Assembly: GCA_027294925.1 (NCBI GenBank)
Contig: JAPULM010000498.1
Span: 1-8,649, forward strand
Direction of reading: 5' to 3'
DNA from: a bacterium
GTDB taxonomy: Bacteria; Tectomicrobia; Entotheonellia; Entotheonellales; Entotheonellaceae
Length of the DNA: 8,649 bases
The notes under the pieces are model-generated. The model was not told the DNA's origin. It worked only from the letters and a program-made list of their open reading frames with translations, and did no database searches. Below are positions 7,116 through 8,649 of this stretch, piece by piece. Both the position numbers and the translations under genes were made by a program. Numbering within the stretch: the stretch's first letter is position 1; each line of letters opens with the position of its first letter.

Positions 7116-8649
7116 ATGAATGTTTTCTACCCCTATTACCTCGTGCTTTTAATCCTAACGCCGCTATTTATCTACTGGATACGCCGCACCCCCCGGCGCC
7201 TGTCACCCCTGCGGCGCCGTCTGTTGCTTGGCTTACGCCTAACGGCGTTCATACTCTTTATTGCCGGGCTTATGCGCCTCAGCCTCACCCAGGCATCTGG
7301 CCAGACCAACATCATTTTTCTTTTAGATCGATCGTACAGCATCGCGGCAGAAGTCAGCCAACAGGCTTTGACCTTCATCCAAACGATAAGCGAACGAAAA
7401 CGTCCGGAAGATGGCGTTGGGCTCGTCGTGTTCGGCGCCGATGCATCTCTCGAACAAACCGTATCAAAAACCTTCAGCCTGTCAGAAGTCGCCTCTGAGG
7501 TGGATGGCGCCGCTACCAATATCGCGCGGGCGCTTCAGGTAGGCCTAGCCAGCTTTCCTGCCCACGGCGCACGACAACTCGTATTACTCACCGATGGCAA
7601 CGAAAATGTCGCGTCGGCCGTAGATGCAGCGGTCATTGCCCGTTCCTTAGGCGTCGCCGTATTCCCTTTACCTCTTGGTCGTCTGACGGGAGAACCCGAG
7701 GTACGCGTACAAAACTTGATTGTACCTAAGCAAGTAAACGCCGGCACGCCTTATCATATTGAAGCCGTTGTGTTTAGCTCGTTCGAAACGCCGGCATCAC
7801 TCGAACTATTTCGCGGCGGGCACTTTGCAGGACGCCAGAAGGTCACCTTACAGCCGGGGAAAAATCGCTTTTCCTTCCTACAACGCACCAACCAAGAAGG
7901 CGTTCATCTGTACCAACTGGTGGTCAATAGTCCGAGCGATACGATTGTCGGTAATAACCGCTGGATGGCCTTTACCGAAGTGCTTGGCACACCAAAAATT
8001 TTGTTACTCTATGACCCGCCTCACACCTCAACTGCACTTGTTGAAGCGCTGCGCCAGCAGGGATTGGCGGTCCGTCCTCAACCTTGGGATACACTGCCTC
8101 ACAGCCTAAGCGGCTATCTGGAATACGATGCACTCATCTTTGATAACGTCCCGGGTTTCGGCATTTCGGTATCACAAATGGAAATACTGGAGCGCTATGT
8201 GCGCGACATGGGCGGCGGGGTTCTCATGCTTGGCGGGGAAAAGAGCTTTGGGGCAGGAGGCTACTATCGGACGCCGTTAGAAAAAATTCTACCGGTGGAT
8301 ATGGATATCCCCACAAAATTGTCAATTCCAAGCTTGAGTTTAGTGATGGTCATTGACAAATCGGACAGCATGGGCGGCAGCATCAGAGATGCTCGCCCGG
8401 CGCAGGCCTACCAAGCCCGTACCACCAAGCTGGAGGTGGCCAAGATTGCGGCATTCTCGGCGATCAAGTTGTTAAACCCTTTCGACCAAGTTGGCCTCCT
8501 GGCCTTTAATGCCGAATGGAAATGGACCATTCCGATCAGTGAGGCAGGCAAACGGGAACAAATTGCCAGCCGTTTGTCCTCCCTCACCCATGGTGGTGGC
8601 ACCGATCTTTATAAAGCACTTGAGGAAGGAATTCGGGCCCTGCGAGAGG
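7116..8649 (+). CDS. Membrane protein with two VWA domains and an amidotransferase-like domain, 3'-partial
   Basis: The frame opens at the ATG at 7116 and stays open to the window edge (511 whole codons), so the C-terminus is missing. Two membrane helices lie at about residues 5-22 and 36-56. VWA domain 1 follows with a complete MIDAS: Asp71, Ser73, Ser75 (LLDRSYS), Thr134 (ATNIA) and Asp160 (LLTDGNEN). A beta-rich stretch covers about 185-290. A glutamine-amidotransferase-like (GATase1) fold follows at about 295-400, with ALIFDNVPG, then YVRDMGGGVLMLGGEKSFG (361-379) and GGYY. No cysteine is seen at the nucleophile-elbow position, so it is probably non-enzymatic. VWA domain 2 starts with VIDKSDSM (Asp414, Ser416, Ser418) and has Thr496 in GGGTDLY; its Asp lies beyond the window. 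It starts 14 bases after the BatA-like stop. Proteins of this plan are known beside MoxR operons; their role is unproven. Confidence 0.92.
   Translation, partial: MNVFYPYYLVLLILTPLFIYWIRRTPRRLSPLRRRLLLGLRLTAFILFIAGLMRLSLTQASGQTNIIFLLDRSYSIAAEVSQQALTFIQTISERKRPEDGVGLVVFGADASLEQTVSKTFSLSEVASEVDGAATNIARALQVGLASFPAHGARQLVLLTDGNENVASAVDAAVIARSLGVAVFPLPLGRLTGEPEVRVQNLIVPKQVNAGTPYHIEAVVFSSFETPASLELFRGGHFAGRQKVTLQPGKNRFSFLQRTNQEGVHLYQLVVNSPSDTIVGNNRWMAFTEVLGTPKILLLYDPPHTSTALVEALRQQGLAVRPQPWDTLPHSLSGYLEYDALIFDNVPGFGISVSQMEILERYVRDMGGGVLMLGGEKSFGAGGYYRTPLEKILPVDMDIPTKLSIPSLSLVMVIDKSDSMGGSIRDARPAQAYQARTTKLEVAKIAAFSAIKLLNPFDQVGLLAFNAEWKWTIPISEAGKREQIASRLSSLTHGGGTDLYKALEEGIRALRE

Noticed and set aside
7070..7498. 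A 142-codon plus-strand open frame over the start of the tandem-VWA gene
   Set aside because: It overlaps the end of the BatA-like gene and the start of the tandem-VWA gene out of frame. The competing frame from 7116 has membrane helices and a full MIDAS motif.
1..8649. Mobile element, defence island, tRNA or CRISPR signals
   Set aside because: No transposase, integrase, terminal repeats, direct-repeat array, cloverleaf or change in base composition was seen. The VWA/MoxR combination also occurs in some defence systems, but no nuclease or other effector is present here.

Overview
The window is one co-directional, plus-strand gene cluster with almost no spare DNA. It encodes a membrane-associated MoxR AAA+ ATPase / DUF58 / von Willebrand factor A (VWA) module, preceded by two membrane proteins, one of which looks like an ABC-2 type permease. 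Seven genes are present. The first lacks its 5' end and the last runs off the 3' edge. I see no tRNA, rRNA, CRISPR array, insertion sequence or phage gene. Base composition is balanced (roughly half G+C by eye) and even across the genes. Shine-Dalgarno sites, a GTG start and the Bat-like operon indicate a bacterium, probably Gram-negative with many large membrane/periplasmic proteins. The lineage cannot be fixed from sequence alone; a proteobacterium or an uncultured phylum such as Tectomicrobia would both fit, and this is only a guess.

Layout. 1-762: C-terminal part of a membrane-anchored protein with a predicted extracytoplasmic beta-rich domain, family not recognised. 791-1579: six-helix membrane protein with an ABC-2-permease-like N-terminus. 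1580-1739: a 160-base gap, the only sizeable one, holding three consecutive small stem-loops that each carry a TTTGGC(G/A)G motif, then a good ribosome site for a GTG start. 1740-3254: three-helix membrane protein with a long helical/coiled-coil domain and an acidic linker. 3269-4279: MoxR-family AAA+ ATPase. 4306-5187: DUF58 protein with an intact MIDAS metal site. 5254-7101: BatA-like VWA membrane protein whose MIDAS lacks the usual threonine. 7116-8649 (open): a large membrane protein with two VWA domains around a glutamine-amidotransferase-like fold that has no visible catalytic cysteine.

How they may work together. MoxR ATPases are known to act with VWA-domain partners as chaperones or metal/cofactor-insertion machines, and DUF58 is the standard cytosolic adaptor next to MoxR. 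Here the ATPase and adaptor would be cytosolic, while the VWA proteins and the coiled-coil protein sit in the inner membrane. The upstream permease-like gene suggests an ABC exporter is co-expressed; its ATPase, if there is one, would lie just left of the window. The substrate is unknown. The core is a known type of locus. The less usual points are the tandem-VWA/pseudo-amidotransferase architecture, the defective MIDAS in the BatA-like protein, the coupling to a permease, and the hairpin cluster in the gap.
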